A DNA stretch of 64,000 nucleotides from Hetaerina americana (taxonomy: Eukaryota > Arthropoda > Insecta > Odonata > Calopterygidae), in the NCBI GenBank assembly GCA_022747635.1, contig JAKTNV010000024.1, forward strand, positions 7,090,303-7,154,302, read 5' to 3'. A program made the position numbers and the translations under genes. The notes below the pieces were generated by a model that saw only the letters and a list, made by a program, of their open reading frames with translations, did not search any database and had not been told where the DNA came from. Below, one piece after another: positions 9,931-21,988 of this stretch (positions within the stretch are counted from its first letter, which is position 1; every line of letters starts with the position of its first letter).

Positions 9931-11780
9931 ATTTTAGTGTACTTTTACGGTGGTAAGAAATATTGATTATTGAAAAGGAGACTCTGCTCATAATTTCTGG
10001 TTCCTTGGGATATTGATGATAAATTTATTTAAAGTTGAGAGTAAATCATGTTTAAAATAAATCCAATCTTTATTATTATACCGATGTTTCTTTAGTCTTT
10101 TAATCGCATTTTATTATACAGGCAAATGGCGTTGACTTATTTTGAGACTTTTTAGAAATAGTAAATTTAAAACATGGGCCTCAGTGTCATATCATGAAGT
10201 TTTGGGTTTCTGTGTATTGTCTAAGTATATACATACGTCAATTTGATGATGACCGTAGAAAAGTCTGAATATCTCTCCAGAAATCCTATTCGAGCAAGAC
10301 CCTCAGATGGGACGCCATTACTTACACACCGAAAAGCTCCTGTGGAGGTAACTTTAATGACTAATCTGTATTTCTACTGATTGATTATATGCATTGCCAA
10401 TGGACATCGGTGAAGAAGCTCAAATTACTTATCTTTTTCATTTTAGCTATACACTTTAGGGCCTTTTCAGACAAATTACTGCTTCTAAATGATGCATTGT
10501 AGAGGCAATAGAACTCTGATCTATTACACGTCCATTTTATCCCATTGGTATTGGGCTCAAGGTAATGGAGGGGCTCAAGGGTTTCGGGATGAGGCACAGT
10601 TGCGAGTGAAGGATATGTATTGCCGATCTTAATTAAGGACCCTTACGGTGCTGACCGCGCGCTGCACACGCGAAATTCATAAAACGGGGAAGTGCGAGAA
10701 TGATGACTCGTCTGCGGCCTTTTAGTTACGAGCTTAGTGACTTGGGAGTTGGATGGTTGTATTTCTAAGCACAATGTGGAACGCCATAAATCCAGCGTAG
10801 AACGTCGTGAGTTAGAGTTACCACTCAACTCTATCATTCTCCAGGTCATTATTTCCCGTCATACCCTTCACATGGCTCCAGCGATTTCAACGGTAGAAAG
10901 AGTATTATTGCCTCATTACCCGACGGGGGCACAGTTTTTGCTTAAGCAAGGACACGGAATGTGGACAGGTGCATAGCGTAAACTTCAAACGAGGATCATC
11001 AAAGGACTAGGTTTCAATGCAAGTGTTTTTTTGGTAAACGCGCTCTCTTGTGTCAACGATTACGAATAACATTGCTTAAACCTTTAAGCATTAGAAATTC
11101 AGATTTAAAATTTAAATTTACTTATTTAAACGATATTAATATCATATTTACAAGAGTATACATCTAATATCCCTTGGAATTATTCTAGCCAAAGGAGAAC
11201 CAGAAAAACATGAGTATTCTATTCTGATATGAAAACATATATTATTGATGAAAATATGCATAGTAGTCGTGAGAAATGAGGTGGCTAGGGTAATATGGTT
11301 ACATAAAAACAAACTGAGGTGTTAGTGTTCAACGAAATCATCCAATTCTCCGTCTAAATCCGAATATACTTGTACCAGCTCCCAGGCGAGGGAATCAAAC
11401 ATCATATATCTGGTATATTATCCGATAAAAGAATGCCTAGGCCCAATTAATTTGTGTATAAATTAATTCATATAGTAGATTAAATTAAGCAGTAGATGTT
11501 ATTGATTTTTAGATATAATTCATTTGTGAATTTTTCGTCCTGCATGAGTGGAATGCTACCTGATAGATGGTGACTTCGTTACATGTTAGCCCGCCCTTTT
11601 TAATAATACCTCGTTATTTGTGTTCTTAGTGCAATCAATGGAGTGGTTACTAACAGTGTAGCAATTGTAATGAATGTAACGAATGTTGAATGAATGAAAA
11701 CCGATCGTCCCCTCCAGGTGCTTTTTGAGAGGGGTACGTGGTGCCACGTTTGTAGAAGTATTGTATTAGATGTAGCATGG

Positions 11781-11845
11781 CTGGTGGCATAACACCCTCT
11801 GGCACACGTCCTTGTGAGGGCTTGTGGGGTAGGTTATAGATATAG
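11781..11845 (+). repeat. degenerate LINE 3' hairpin-tail
   Basis: GGTGGCATAACACCCTCTGG, CACACGTCCTTGTGAGGGCT, TGTGGGGTAGG then TATAGATATAG correspond to the LINE terminal block and a mutated tail. Confidence 0.6.
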
Positions 11846-12762
11846 TTGTTTATATAACAGCGTATTCACAACTATGATGGTAATAATCTACAAATATAAT
11901 TATTTATCAATTGTCGTGACCAGTCCGTGAGAGATATTCATATCTGCGAAGTTACAATTGTCCAAAAAGTAGCTAATACTAAACTGAGCACTTGGAAAAT
12001 AAAATTCGTGTAATCACCGTGTTGAGGACAGACATTTATAGGCCACGCATCAAGCGATATGACCTTATATTACGCTGAATGTGTTTGTTTGATTGATTTG
12101 TTTACGCTTATGAGTTGTGGAGAGACGAGAAATATGAGATATGTGGTCCTCGAAAAATAGGCTTCTTAATATCCCATTCATTCCGAGTTTTTTTCCTTTG
12201 TAATCATGGTGAAGCCCAGACCGCGTGTCACACGGTCTTGAAGGGCTCGACGGCCTAGAAGTGGATTAATTTTTCTTGTTTGCCATTTCCTGATTTTGCA
12301 GAATGGTGTCGCTTTCAACGATGAGGAACAATTCCGCACGATCCGAGGTCACTCAAAGAAATATTCAGGTCATGCTCTGCCCCGTCCAATGGACTACTGG
12401 ATTCCACTCATCTGTGATGTCTCCGAATGTCAATCGTGTCACAAATTTAACCTCCGAAATGAAACAGTATTAATTGACCGTTTGCGAGGCTTTGGTTATT
12501 AAATTCAACCTCATCTTTCATAGATGAATTTAGTCAATTCGATCAACATTGGCAATCCATCATGCCTTATTTCAAAATAAGAAATGGTTAGGATATCTTG
12601 ATCTAAATAAATATTTGAAGAAACCTCCAATAATATAGCTCAAGCAATATCGCTAGCAATTACATGCAGATAAAATTGTAGAGTACAGTTAAACTACAAG
12701 CAAGAGGTAATAAATTTTCCGAATGACCTCATTCGTGTTCTGTTCATCTGTTTTAATTCTCC

Positions 12763-13161
12763 CTTTCAATCCCTCGTCTCTCTCCGCGGGGGGAAACTCC
12801 TGCTACCTGCAACGTTGGGTCGCATTCCCTGCCTTTTACAGTCTCCTCGGGGGGTAGAGGGTTTTGTGGTGAATGTTCATGTGGTAGTGGTGTTTTACAT
12901 TCTTGCTTGTTGTGTCCTGGCTTGCGTGTTGTAGGATGGCTTTCGTGCTGCATCCTGGGGTGCAGTATTTTTTTGGTTTGTGGTATGTGTTTGCATGAGT
13001 GTTGGATGAAGGGATTTTTGCATGAGTGTGCGCTGCTGTGGGTGTAATTTTCCATGCTGTTGTTTTGCATGTGGTATTTTTCCTTTTTACGGTTCGTGAC
13101 CCAACACCCCCCGCCACACGCCCTTGCGGCGGCTTGCGGGGTGTTATGTAGAAGTAGATGC
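12763..13161 (+). mobile_element. 394-bp SINE-like or truncated-LINE unit, copy 2
   Basis: It starts at CTTTCAATCCCTCG like the copy at 3601-3994 and aligns with that copy's reverse complement along its whole length, with single-base changes and small indels. It ends in GGGGTGTTATGTAGAAGTAG, a slightly mutated hairpin-tail. The open frames across it (12753-13178 on the minus strand) run antisense through non-coding repeat and are not genes. Confidence 0.7.
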
Positions 13162-13329
13162 ACGAGAGTGATGAACAATTGCTGTTAAGTACAGTTATTC
13201 TAAAAGAGTGACGAACCTTTACTAATTAAAATAAAATGTCTAACAAATACGGATATAATAGGTAGTTCGTCGGTAAAAGTTGTCCTTACCGCTGTAACTG
13301 AATTAAATTCGTATTTTAGGTATTTTAAT

Positions 13330-13790
13330 GTACGGTGCCGTCCTTAAGCATGCGAGTTTGCTTTTGCTTTGGACAAACACGATTTGACTGCGATGAGCTC
13401 TGAGTCCATCTTTCCTGCCTCTTTTGGATTTCTTCCGGCAATCTCTTCTCCTCCCTCACCGTGCCTAGCACTTTCTCGTTGGTTTCCTTTCTTTCAACTT
13501 TCATTTCTACATCCTTCTCCACATCCACATTTCAAAAGCCTCCAATCTAAGCTTATCATCCTACTTCAATGACCAAGGTTTCCGCGCCGTACATAACCAC
13601 GCTTCATATTAAAGTTTTAGTGAGGCTCTTCCTACGAGTCAATCAAAAAATCAATTCCCTCCTAAGGAAAGCTTCTTTGACTATCGCAATTTTTCTCCTA
13701 ATTTCCCTCCTACTTTCCCTACCATTTCGATCCAAACCACTTCTAAGATACGTAAAATGTTCTACCTGCTCTAGTTTTCACCTCCTATTT
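13330..13790 (-). pseudogene. RTE-type non-LTR retrotransposon RT C-terminus, decayed
   Basis: Read on the minus strand the pieces are IAIVKEAFLRRELI, VVMYGAET, FNVDVEKDV-like sequence and ERKETNEKVLGTVREEKRLP followed by EEIQKRQERW. This is the order found at the C-terminal end of RTE/BovB-like reverse transcriptases (REAF, LYGSETW, WMWRRM, RKTNEEVL). Stops and frame changes separate the pieces, so it is dead. A second remnant of the same kind is at 47700-48003. Confidence 0.7.
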
Positions 13791-13939
13791 TAATTTGAAG
13801 ATTAGCCTTTCTATTTCTGGAAAACCGCATAACCTTTTTTTATTTATATTGATTGTCATCCTATATATATCGTACTGAATTTCCAATTCACTCAGCAGTG
13901 ATTATAACCCATTGACTGACCGACAAACTAGAGCTTGGT

Positions 13940-14036
13940 CATCTACATCTACATAATACCCCGCAAGCCGCCGCAAGGGGTGTTAGGTCACCACCCGTAA
14001 ATAGGAACAATACCACATTCAAAATCAACAACATGA
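13940..14036 (-). repeat. LINE/SINE 3' end, short
   Basis: CATCTACATCTACATAATAC, CCCGCAAGCCGCCGCAAGGG and a following segment CACCCGTAAATAGGAACAAT match the last 95 bases of the 394-bp unit in reverse complement, with a deletion inside the hairpin. Confidence 0.75.
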
Positions 14037-14049
14037 AAAACAACCAACC

Positions 14050-14265
14050 TTATTAGCAAACCTAACTGATTTTACGAAATCCCCTCCAAAATTCATTCCT
14101 ACCTTCAGTTCTTCCCATCCCTCTTTAATCATTTACTCCACATATACGTTGAATAGCACTGGTGAGAATGGGCAACCCTACCGTACACCTCTTTCTAACA
14201 TTGCCCATTCGGACTATCTGTTCCCCACTCACACCTGAGCAGTTTGAGACATGTACAGGTTGTGG
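14050..14265 (-). pseudogene. RTE-type RT fragment (GCPLSP block)
   Basis: Read on the minus strand, 14115-14205 translates to GVR, a stop, GCPFSPVLFNVYVE, the RTE version of the RT block RGVRQGCPLSPTLFNIYVE. The flanks are too decayed to extend. It lies between two converging LINE tails (13940 and 14350). Confidence 0.65.
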
Positions 14266-14284
14266 ATTAACCTCCTATGTGGAT

Positions 14285-14350
14285 CAACCTAACACCCCCG
14301 CCACACGCCCTTGGGGCGGCTTGCGGAGTATCATGTAGGTGTAGATATAG
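14285..14350 (+). repeat. LINE 3' hairpin-tail
   Basis: CAACCTAACACCCCCGCCAC, ACGCCCTTGGGGCGGCTTGC and GGAGTATCATGTAGGTGTAG are a lightly mutated LINE terminal block. Confidence 0.7.
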
Positions 14351-14599
14351 ACGAGGCTACATTTTCTGCCACATAGACTAATGGCACACGTAGCTTCTTT
14401 AGTGCTACCCTGTACACGCCACTACAGGTTTCATACCTAGTTAACAGACAAGTATTTGACCTGTTTTGAGATACTTCACTCGGTCCCATTTATTTTATAG
14501 TTTGCGTCTTTCATTTTTCTTTTATTTCAAAACCCAGAGCTGTATATTTTATGCATTTCACTCTAACCCTCATTTTTACTTTGGCTTGAGGCGGAGAGT

Positions 14600-15182
14600 T
14601 CATCTACATCTAATTAATACCCCGCAAGCGGCCGTTAGGGCGTGTGGCGGGGGGTGTTAGGACACCCGTAATTTAGAAAAGAAAAAAAACCGCATGCAAA
14701 AACCACAAATTCAGACATCCACAAAAAAACATGCCATAAATTCATGCAAGAACACTTACACCCCACAAACATGCAAACAGTCAACCTACCAACTAACATA
14801 CACATGCACCTGAAAGTATACCTAACATCTTTGCAATGTTTAAATTTGTTCCGACTTGTAAATTCAATGTTTTTTGGTATTTCTAAAGTGACTTCTGTTT
14901 CTTACTATTATGATTTCTGATTGTTCGGGAAAAGAATGAGTAATCGTATCTATCTGTACTGGAATCTATCTCCCTTATTTTTTATTTGTGGTCTGATCTA
15001 CCTAAGTAGTGTGGGGCCATTATAATTCCTTCAGTGTCATAGTTAAACTCGTTTGTTCTGAACCTTTCTAAAAGTCTAAGCCTCGCTTGTTCTCTTCGCA
15101 CTTCAAGTGGCTCCCAGCCTAAATCCCCTAAGAGACCTTTCACACTTGTGTTCTTATCATAACAATTTCTAGCGAATCTAGC
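14600..15182 (-). mobile_element. LINE-A copy, 5'-truncated and decayed
   Basis: It is the reverse complement of LINE-A from the codons near FVKNCYDK to the tail. RNCYDKNTSVKGLLGDLGWE and RREQARLRLLERFRTNEF are intact, but the frame stops right after GRSDHK. The hairpin-tail is shortened (CATCTACATCTAATTAATAC). It is older than the copy at 8466. Confidence 0.88.
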
Positions 15183-15284
15183 GAGAGTTAAAGGACACAA
15201 TCTGATATTGTTTAAACTAAGGTGAGTTTGCCGTATTCGAATTAGGAATATCAGATTAAATTCTCGGATCTGAACGATGCGGGT

Positions 15285-15600
15285 ACATTACATTTTCTAT
15301 GAGCTCTACTTTTGAGTAAAGCTGCAATTGCCAGAGTTTCGTTAATTTTATTCGGGAGGTCTGATCTGCGGAGATAGAGTCAGTGGAATCTTAACAATTC
15401 CCTCAGTGTCATGATTAAATCAATGGCCTCTACCATTCTAAAAATGTTTAGTCTCGCTTGATTCCAAGATATTTGGAGGGAGTTTCGTCCTAGTTATGTT
15501 TCTTTTTAAACCCGTCACAGCTTAATTTCCACACAATCTTTGAGGAACCCGGCGGTCTTCATTTGAAAATTATATAATTCCACATCTTTATCTATTTCCT
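15285..15600 (-). pseudogene. divergent LINE RT C-terminus, decayed
   Basis: On the minus strand the pieces KTAGFLKDCVEIKL, NQARLNIFRMVEAIDL and RRSDLPNKINETL align with KSARFVKNCYDKK, EQARLRLLERFRTNEF and GRSDHKDKLREI of LINE-A. Stops interrupt it. It represents an older related family directly upstream of the LINE-A copy that ends at 15182. Confidence 0.6.
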
Positions 15601-15639
15601 CGTTCGACGAAGTTGACGCAGTGCTTTGTATGAACGACC

Positions 15640-16300
15640 TAGACGACCACCGAAGGTGACCAAGTGACACAGAAGGCTCTCGGGTGGCCTGTCTGCGCAC
15701 GCACCGATCTTCGATGCGGTGTGGAAAAGACTATGAAATGCGTCAACTCTTAAACAGTGGGAATCGTGAAAACTTTCCGCTGCGACAATTAGCCGATCGA
15801 GAACCATAGGCACGTCGGTACGCAAGTGCGTGACCACACTGCTTCTCGCCCGTTACCTAATCCGTGACAATCGCCTTGGAATCTCGGTCAGCCGTGAGGG
15901 ACTCTCTTCGTCTAGCGAGTATCTCCCGAGTGGACACTCGAGAGAGAGAGAACTCCTTGGGCGAGAGTTATCTAGCCCTCGCCCCCCTCGAGGATGTACG
16001 GGAGAGCTGCTCCCCCACATCGTCCCCTTACGCCCATCAGTGTTGTTTCCACACACTCGGAAGATCATATGAAGATGAATATAAATGCACGAACGCTCCA
16101 AACAAAAAAAGAACTAAACGAGTGTCGGCCTTGAAATCCGTCCGTGTCTCCGATTCGGTCGGAGATAAGCGGCGGAATAAAGACAACCCAGTTTTCCTCC
16201 TGTCGCGCCGCGAGCTAAATCTTGGCCATTTCCCTGATGGCGCAACGGCTCGTGACCGTCCCTCACCATCTCCAAAGACGAGGCCCTCAAGTTACGTAAC
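15640..16300. promoter_or_regulatory. CpG-rich stretch with GAGA run, function unknown
   Basis: From about 15650 to 16270 CpG dinucleotides are frequent and GAGAGAGAGA occurs near 15941. Such stretches in arthropods often mark promoters or first exons, but I see no recognisable protein. The 148-residue frame at 15864-16310 is low-complexity and matches nothing I know. Confidence 0.3.
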
Positions 16301-16448
16301 ATTTCGTTAAAATGTTAGACATATAACCGCCGATATTCAAGAGGATGCTTGGGAGGTGCAAACAAGCTCGACGCTGCAATAATGATACACGTTGTACGTG
16401 GTATTCCAGATTTAGGCTTCCCATGAGGGAGTCAATAGTTTGTTGGAT

Positions 16449-16488
16449 GTATCTGCATCTTACCCTGCAAGCCGCCACAAGGAAGCGA
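16449..16488 (-). repeat. degenerate LINE 3' hairpin-tail
   Basis: TATCTGCATCTTACCCTGCA, AGCCGCCACAAGGAAGCGAG is the start of a reverse-complement LINE terminal block. Confidence 0.5.
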
Positions 16489-16489
16489 G

Positions 16490-19400
16490 TCAGTTGAGCC
16501 CGAAATTGTTCGTGCATGATATTTTCTAGGGTCATGAAATGTTAGAGGGAAGAAGGAATCCTTACGTTCGTCTGTTTTGGCAGTCAATCCCCCTTGACTA
16601 CTCGTGGTTTCGCCTATCATTGCTATCCAGGGTAATTTATTCCCTTGCTGTCAGCGTTAAACAGGGTTAAAAATGTAAACACAACACCACACAACACAAA
16701 TTTAAGGTACTTTTTTCCCGCGAACGATATGGTATTAGAATAACCGTCAATGACTGCGCTAGGAGAAAAATAGTTATTTTCATTTATTTTAAGTAGCCTA
16801 CGTATAATGTGGTCATTATTTCATCTCCTCTTTATTTTATTTTTCTTCTTGTAAAAAGTAGCTCTTCTCGCATGTTTCCAAAAGTGTTCAACATTTAGAT
16901 ACTGTAATAAATGTACCTTTAGTTATCATTATCTAATTTATTGCAATTATTTAACAAAGTTACTGGTAAATTAAGATGAAGAAAAACTTAATTCGGATTC
17001 GCATACCTATTGTTTAATCACCCCTTGCCATAAACCCTAACGGTAGCTTGACGGGTACGATTTAGAACTAGAAATAAGCCCAAAAGATTTGCAAAAGTTG
17101 AATATTTGGAGTCGTATACTTAATCATCGTAAAGATAGAACGTTCCGCAAGTGCTCAGGGGTCTAGGGTTCAAATCCAGGTGACTCTAGGTATCCTGAGC
17201 ATTCTCCTTGCACATTAATTATTTGGGTACAAAATATTCCTGGAAGACTATTTTTCGTTTTGACAGTAGATTTTCGTATTCTGAGCATTAAATTCATACA
17301 TCGCTGTTAATACGACTCAGGGGAAATATGTTGATGACAAATTCAAGTCATTCAAGCACTAACAAAGACAGATCCAAATCTACGATCGAACATTGGCTTG
17401 CTGGAGAACGAGAAATTCACCAAATTAATGAGGATTGGAAATATTCGATAAAAATCATACGTACTTAATTATACAAGAGTTTATCTGGACTGGGAGAGTT
17501 CATCTCGGCTTGGGGCTATTCATATTCGTATTGGAATTAACGTCAGTTTTTTCCCTTTGATCAGGTTATTGCATTAAATGTAGATTGCAATTTCATATAT
17601 TATGGAGGGTTTAACTTTACACTAGCAATCTGGTTTCCCGCAAATCTATCTAGAAGAAGAAACCTAAAAGTTACATGGAAGCGGCAACGACCAAAATCTT
17701 TCACTTTTACTTATCTCCTATTAAAATACATAAATAGGAATTCTCACCAACGTTTCCCGTACCTTACCAATTAGTTTTTATGTAAAATACGTATATGCAT
17801 TTCGTTCTCGCAACCAGATTAATAATTTTCTTTCGATCTTTTCATTTTTTTTGATTTTTTTCAAATACTTTCAAAGTTATTTATTTACTCCGATACAAAG
17901 GGTCTCTGTCAACTCATAACCTGCCGGCTGTTTTTATGTAAAGCCTTAATACATGTTGATTTATATTCAAATTTCTTGTTTCACTACGAAAATAAAGGTA
18001 ATAAAATTGAAGTTACAGAGGAATGTGAAAAATGATTCGGTGAAACAAAATTTTCCTAGACTTGAGCACGAGCGGAGCCGAAGCTATTATTAAATTACCC
18101 AAATCTTTAGTAAATCCCAATCCCAAGGTCTCTGCCTAAGAGCAATGGCTATTTTTTTTAATATTATTTTTCTTTATTTAAAAGTATATACTGATATTTA
18201 TTATGAGGAATGAACTTAAATCTTAAATGAATGAATTAAATTTCCTTAGAAAGTGGAAAGTGATATCCGATTAAATTTTGGGAAAATTTATTGTGTCGTT
18301 TGTCCTTTTTGAGTTTGACATGTGTCATAGTTAGTTTCTATGGGGCTAAGGCACGTGTGGAAACAGAAAAAGCAATACATATCGTTTATAAAAAGGAGGC
18401 TAGACACAAATACGTGTATCTGAAAAACATGCATAACATCCGAATAGCTTTGAATGCTGTTATGAAGCTTTCTAAGTTGAACCTAACTTTCCCAAACACG
18501 CAGTACTATGAATCGATATGACAAAATGGTAATTTTTGGCTCTAAAAACTCTTCAATGACTCTCCAAATGGACGAGAAGATTTTGCTTTCATTCCTTAAG
18601 GTAAATAAATTTGAAATGTTATAACCTTGACTCGACCTAACTTTAATCTCGATAGAATGTGGAGAGAGCTCTTGCCTAAGAGAGGATATCCATTTTAGTT
18701 CACCGCCCCGTTTCTTTTATTGTCAGTGAAGTTAGTCAGTAACTCAATTGCTCTCGCCTAACAGATGCCACATCTCAATGAATTGCGTGAAACGGAAAAT
18801 AAAGTCATTCGCGTGATCAAGTTTTTTCCAAAGCTAGCCTTTTTTTTAAATTCCTCAAGGAAACAAAGCAATCCATAATTTGTGAAATATTCTGAATAGA
18901 GTGAAAAATGTGATGGAGGAAGTCAGCTTTATAAAAAGGGTAACGTAAAAGTAGAAAAGAGAGAGATTCCCGATGGCACAAGATGGGGAGAGCCTTTCAT
19001 GAATATCCGGTTTGTACATGTGCAATCGAGGTAATCGTTTGCTTTTCTCCTTGGGTTATATATGTGAGCACCCCGCGACTTATGCAATTAGTGCCAAAAG
19101 GGATAATCCGGGGGAGTGATAGAGGTAGTGTTGTCGGAGAAATATGCCCAAAGGATCTGCCGTCGCGCTGAAGGCTGTTATACAGATTAGAGTGGGAGAC
19201 TAAACAGGCCGACCTCCGAAATTCATACGCCAGAGTGAACATCACGTCATTAACCTGATTAATTAAACCTGATTATGGTTATGCGCCGATCTCACGACTG
19301 AAATTAAATGTATGCGTAAAATATCCATAATCCGATCGGATTAGTTTTTTAGTGGTAGTTAATGGATTTATCGGCCATTCCGAAATTTGGCTCTAATCCT

Positions 19401-21430
19401 TCCTGTGACTCTTTAGTATTTTATTTAAGTTTTGTTAATTTTATTGTTAAAATATTACGAGAATGATTCGCAACAGATGGATTAGCTAAAAGTACGTAGA
19501 AACTTTAATCATAGTCGCATTCTCTCACAACTTTATAACATTTTGAAATATTATGTCATAATATTTCAAATTTATTGTGTCATTATGTCAATGGTCTTGA
19601 AAGATTCAATTAGAATTTATTTAACTTCATGGAAATAAAATTGACGCTGATAATTTGGGAAACGACTGTATCATACAGATGTCTTCCGTAAAAGGTATCA
19701 CGTATCGATACTTGAATTATGTTACCAGTCGGTGACTTTAACAACGAGTGCTCATGGAGAAATTTGGGTTTTTGATTTTATTTTCAATTAATTTACGGAC
19801 ATCAGCTAATAAACGGATGAACAATTTTCATTCCCCACACTCCCGAAGCAATGATTACGTTGTTTGTTAGATGGCGAGTGTTCGACGCTTGACCACACAC
19901 GTGTGCCTCGTGACGCATGCGATGCTTGATTATTATTTGGACGCCAACACACCGGAAAATCTCTCCCTCACACCAAATAATGAGAGGTCCATCCCTCTCT
20001 GCAATAGAGTTGTTGTCCTGGGTCATCCATATCCCCTCCCCAAAGACCCTCGTCGAGTTGACCCCTCTAATGTGTTGCCGACACGCAAGAGAAGGGAAGA
20101 GATTAGGCGAGCCTCAAAGGATAAATGGAATGACAATCTCTCATTGGCTGCTATATGGTCAGAGAGAGAGAGAGACAACGCGTGGCACAAGGGGAACGAT
20201 TAGCACAGTTTCATGGTTGTTACGCCCACATAGAAATTCTTTAATGACTTTTTCAAAACCAGCTCCTTACATTAACACTAACAATTACGAGTATCATGAT
20301 TAAGAAATATGAAAGATACTTTAGTAACCCATCTATCTTAGGGTTTTCTGAAAATTTCTAATATTTCCCATGACTGAAAATCAATATACAGCCACATGAA
20401 AACACCCAAATCAACACGCTGTCTTTTCAGTTAAGATTGAAATCTATTTTGCTTGAGTCGCGTGGGACTTATACGACAAAGAAAACATTCTATTATGTGT
20501 ATATTGTTAATCTTTTTTTCTTATTTTCCAAAATTACAAGATAAAACCAGTTCATTTTAGGATATATAGCATTTTAGTCACATTGAAGCTCAAGTCAGTC
20601 AAAGGATTTAAAGCCCCTGGATAATTGAGAATATGTGATTAGCTATTCCCATAAGATAATGTTCGGTATTGAGCGTTGTTCGTACCTTTCCAATCACATA
20701 AATGTGAAAGACAGGGAAATATCATTACACTCCTTGCTCACACAAAATACACATGCCACAAATAACTACATTTTAGGAGAATACCTACTGACCACATTGG
20801 CCGCATTATCGATGAATTAATGAAGTGGGAGCTCACCGCGAAAGGAGAATACAGCTAAGCACTGAAAAGTAGCAGACAGCGCTTCCCCAGATCTCTGCCA
20901 ATCGTGCCAAGAGAGACGTCTCCACACAATCGAAGATGTCGCTAACTACTGTCCCTAGCTTGGGTTTCTTCGAAGACAACATACAAACCCGATTCAGAGA
21001 TTTGATACCACGAGTTTTTATGTCCTCGTAGGAGAGTATTTTAGCACATTGTAATCCCCACAAGTACGAATTCGCGGGGAAGTGTGAGCGCAGTCCAAGG
21101 AGAGAGGATGAAATATTTTATATGAGTTTCCATTTCCCTCCTGATTTCTCGTGCCTGAGGTTTCTTTCCGGTGAGGCGTTCCACTTGCTTTTCATCCATA
21201 AATTATACATGTGTGACACACTTGAAATTAACTCACTTAAAATGCATAAATGCAGCTATGAGGAAATACAAATTATTACTTATTGCTCCTGAGTGAATAT
21301 CCTATGGGTCTAAGGGGAACTTTTATCATTGTATTAAATAAATGAAAGAATACGCCGGAATTAATGGTACCATACTTTTTTTCATTGGCAATAACGACGG
21401 AAAATCTAAAATAATCATGAGAATCATGTT
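16490..21430. other. no recognisable gene
   Basis: About 4.9 kb without a recognisable element. 19.1-19.4 kb holds several TAATCC motifs (listed separately). A GAGA run sits at about 20160. 20830-21060 is somewhat GC-richer but matches no known protein. Confidence 0.45.
19100..19400. promoter_or_regulatory. cluster of TAATCC homeodomain-type sites
   Basis: TAATCC occurs at 19104-19109 and 19394-19399, and 19328-19343 is the perfect palindrome TAATCCGATCGGATTA, which holds two inverted TAATCC sites. ATTAATTAA and GATTA motifs lie between. TAATCC is the core bound by K50 homeodomains of the Otd/Bicoid type. The enhancer reading is inference from motif density alone. Confidence 0.3.
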
Positions 21431-21432
21431 AT

Positions 21433-21685
21433 CATGGCACCAAATTATATTGGTAGATTCGACCAGCGAGATAAAATAATAGAGCTAAACACCGTCACTA
21501 CAGATTCAAGTATTCGTTCTTCCCTCGCACGATATTATGAACATAATAAAATCCAACCCAAGTACTCTAACATATATTCTTCAAGAAAAGACTTTAATGA
21601 TGTAGTGTATTATTGCATGATGTATCTGTGTGTATGTATGGATGCGTGTGTTTTTGTATATGAGCTAATTTACGTGTAAATTCCA
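21433..21685 (+). pseudogene. old LINE RT C-terminus
   Basis: MAPNYIGRFDQRDKIIELNT aligns with MAPHYLGRSDHKDKLREIDS of LINE-A and is followed by a decayed equivalent of YKYSFFPRTISNHN (SIRSSLARYYEHN). The 3' UTR has the TGTGTATGTATGG-type text seen in the remnants at 4.6 and 57.0 kb, and a hairpin-tail remnant follows at 21711. Confidence 0.65.
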
Positions 21686-21710
21686 ATGCATGCATGAACT
21701 CTGAGCTCAG

Positions 21711-21752
21711 CTACCCAACCTCACCCGCCATCAAATGCCCTTGTGGTGACTT
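21711..21752 (+). repeat. degenerate LINE 3' hairpin-tail
   Basis: CTACCCAACCTCACCCGCCA, TCAAATGCCCTTGTGGTGAC is the end of the remnant at 21433-21685. Confidence 0.55.
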
Positions 21753-21761
21753 AGTTATTTT

Positions 21762-21802
21762 AGTATCCTGCAAGCCACTGCTAGGGTGTGTGGCAGGGGA
21801 TG
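21762..21802 (-). repeat. degenerate LINE 3' hairpin-tail, opposite strand
   Basis: GTATCCTGCAAGCCACTGCT, AGGGTGTGTGGCAGGGGATG is a reverse-complement hairpin lying tail to tail with the one at 21711-21752. Confidence 0.6.
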
Positions 21803-21944
21803 CATACGCACTAGAATAATTTCGACCCGAATATGACCCTACCGTGGTTGGGGAATATTATTCTGATCTCTTATCGTTCCTGAAAAAATAAATTTTAAAT
21901 ATATCAGTTCTACACTTAATCTATCTCATTTTATTGACGTGATC

Positions 21945-21988
21945 TCTCCGACCGTAGTACGACTTGCAGGCAATTGAGTAGATGTAGT
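21945..21988 (+). repeat. degenerate LINE tail
   Basis: CTCCGACCGTAGTACGACTT, GCAGGCAATTGAGTAGATGT keeps the TTGCAGG...TTGAGTAGATGTAG end of the LINE block; the hairpin itself has mostly decayed. Confidence 0.4.

Larger units (their letters stand above)
9342..12762. other. no recognisable gene; two degenerate LINE tails
   Basis: Mostly AT-rich single-copy-looking sequence. Degenerate LINE terminal blocks sit at 9884-9930 (-) and 11781-11845 (+), listed separately. A small hairpin lies at 12213-12247. A frame at 12296-12502 is preceded by a splice-acceptor-like TTTTGCAG but matches no family I know. Confidence 0.5.

Noticed and set aside
12213..12247. Hairpin AGCCCAGACCG...CGGTCTTGAAGGGCT, considered as a microRNA precursor
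   Set aside because: The stem is too short and interrupted for a typical precursor.
12296..12502. Frame preceded by a pyrimidine-rich TTTTGCAG, like a terminal exon
   Set aside because: No protein family recognised and no partner exon; one acceptor-like site is expected by chance.
12753..13178. 141-residue open frame over the second 394-bp unit
   Set aside because: Antisense reading of a repeat, with no domain and no conservation with the first copy beyond DNA identity.
15864..16310. 148-residue open frame in CpG-rich DNA
   Set aside because: Low-complexity and overlapped by frames on the other strand; no recognisable domain.
17155..17190. GGGTTCAAATCC, like a tRNA B box
   Set aside because: No A box or cloverleaf at the right distance.
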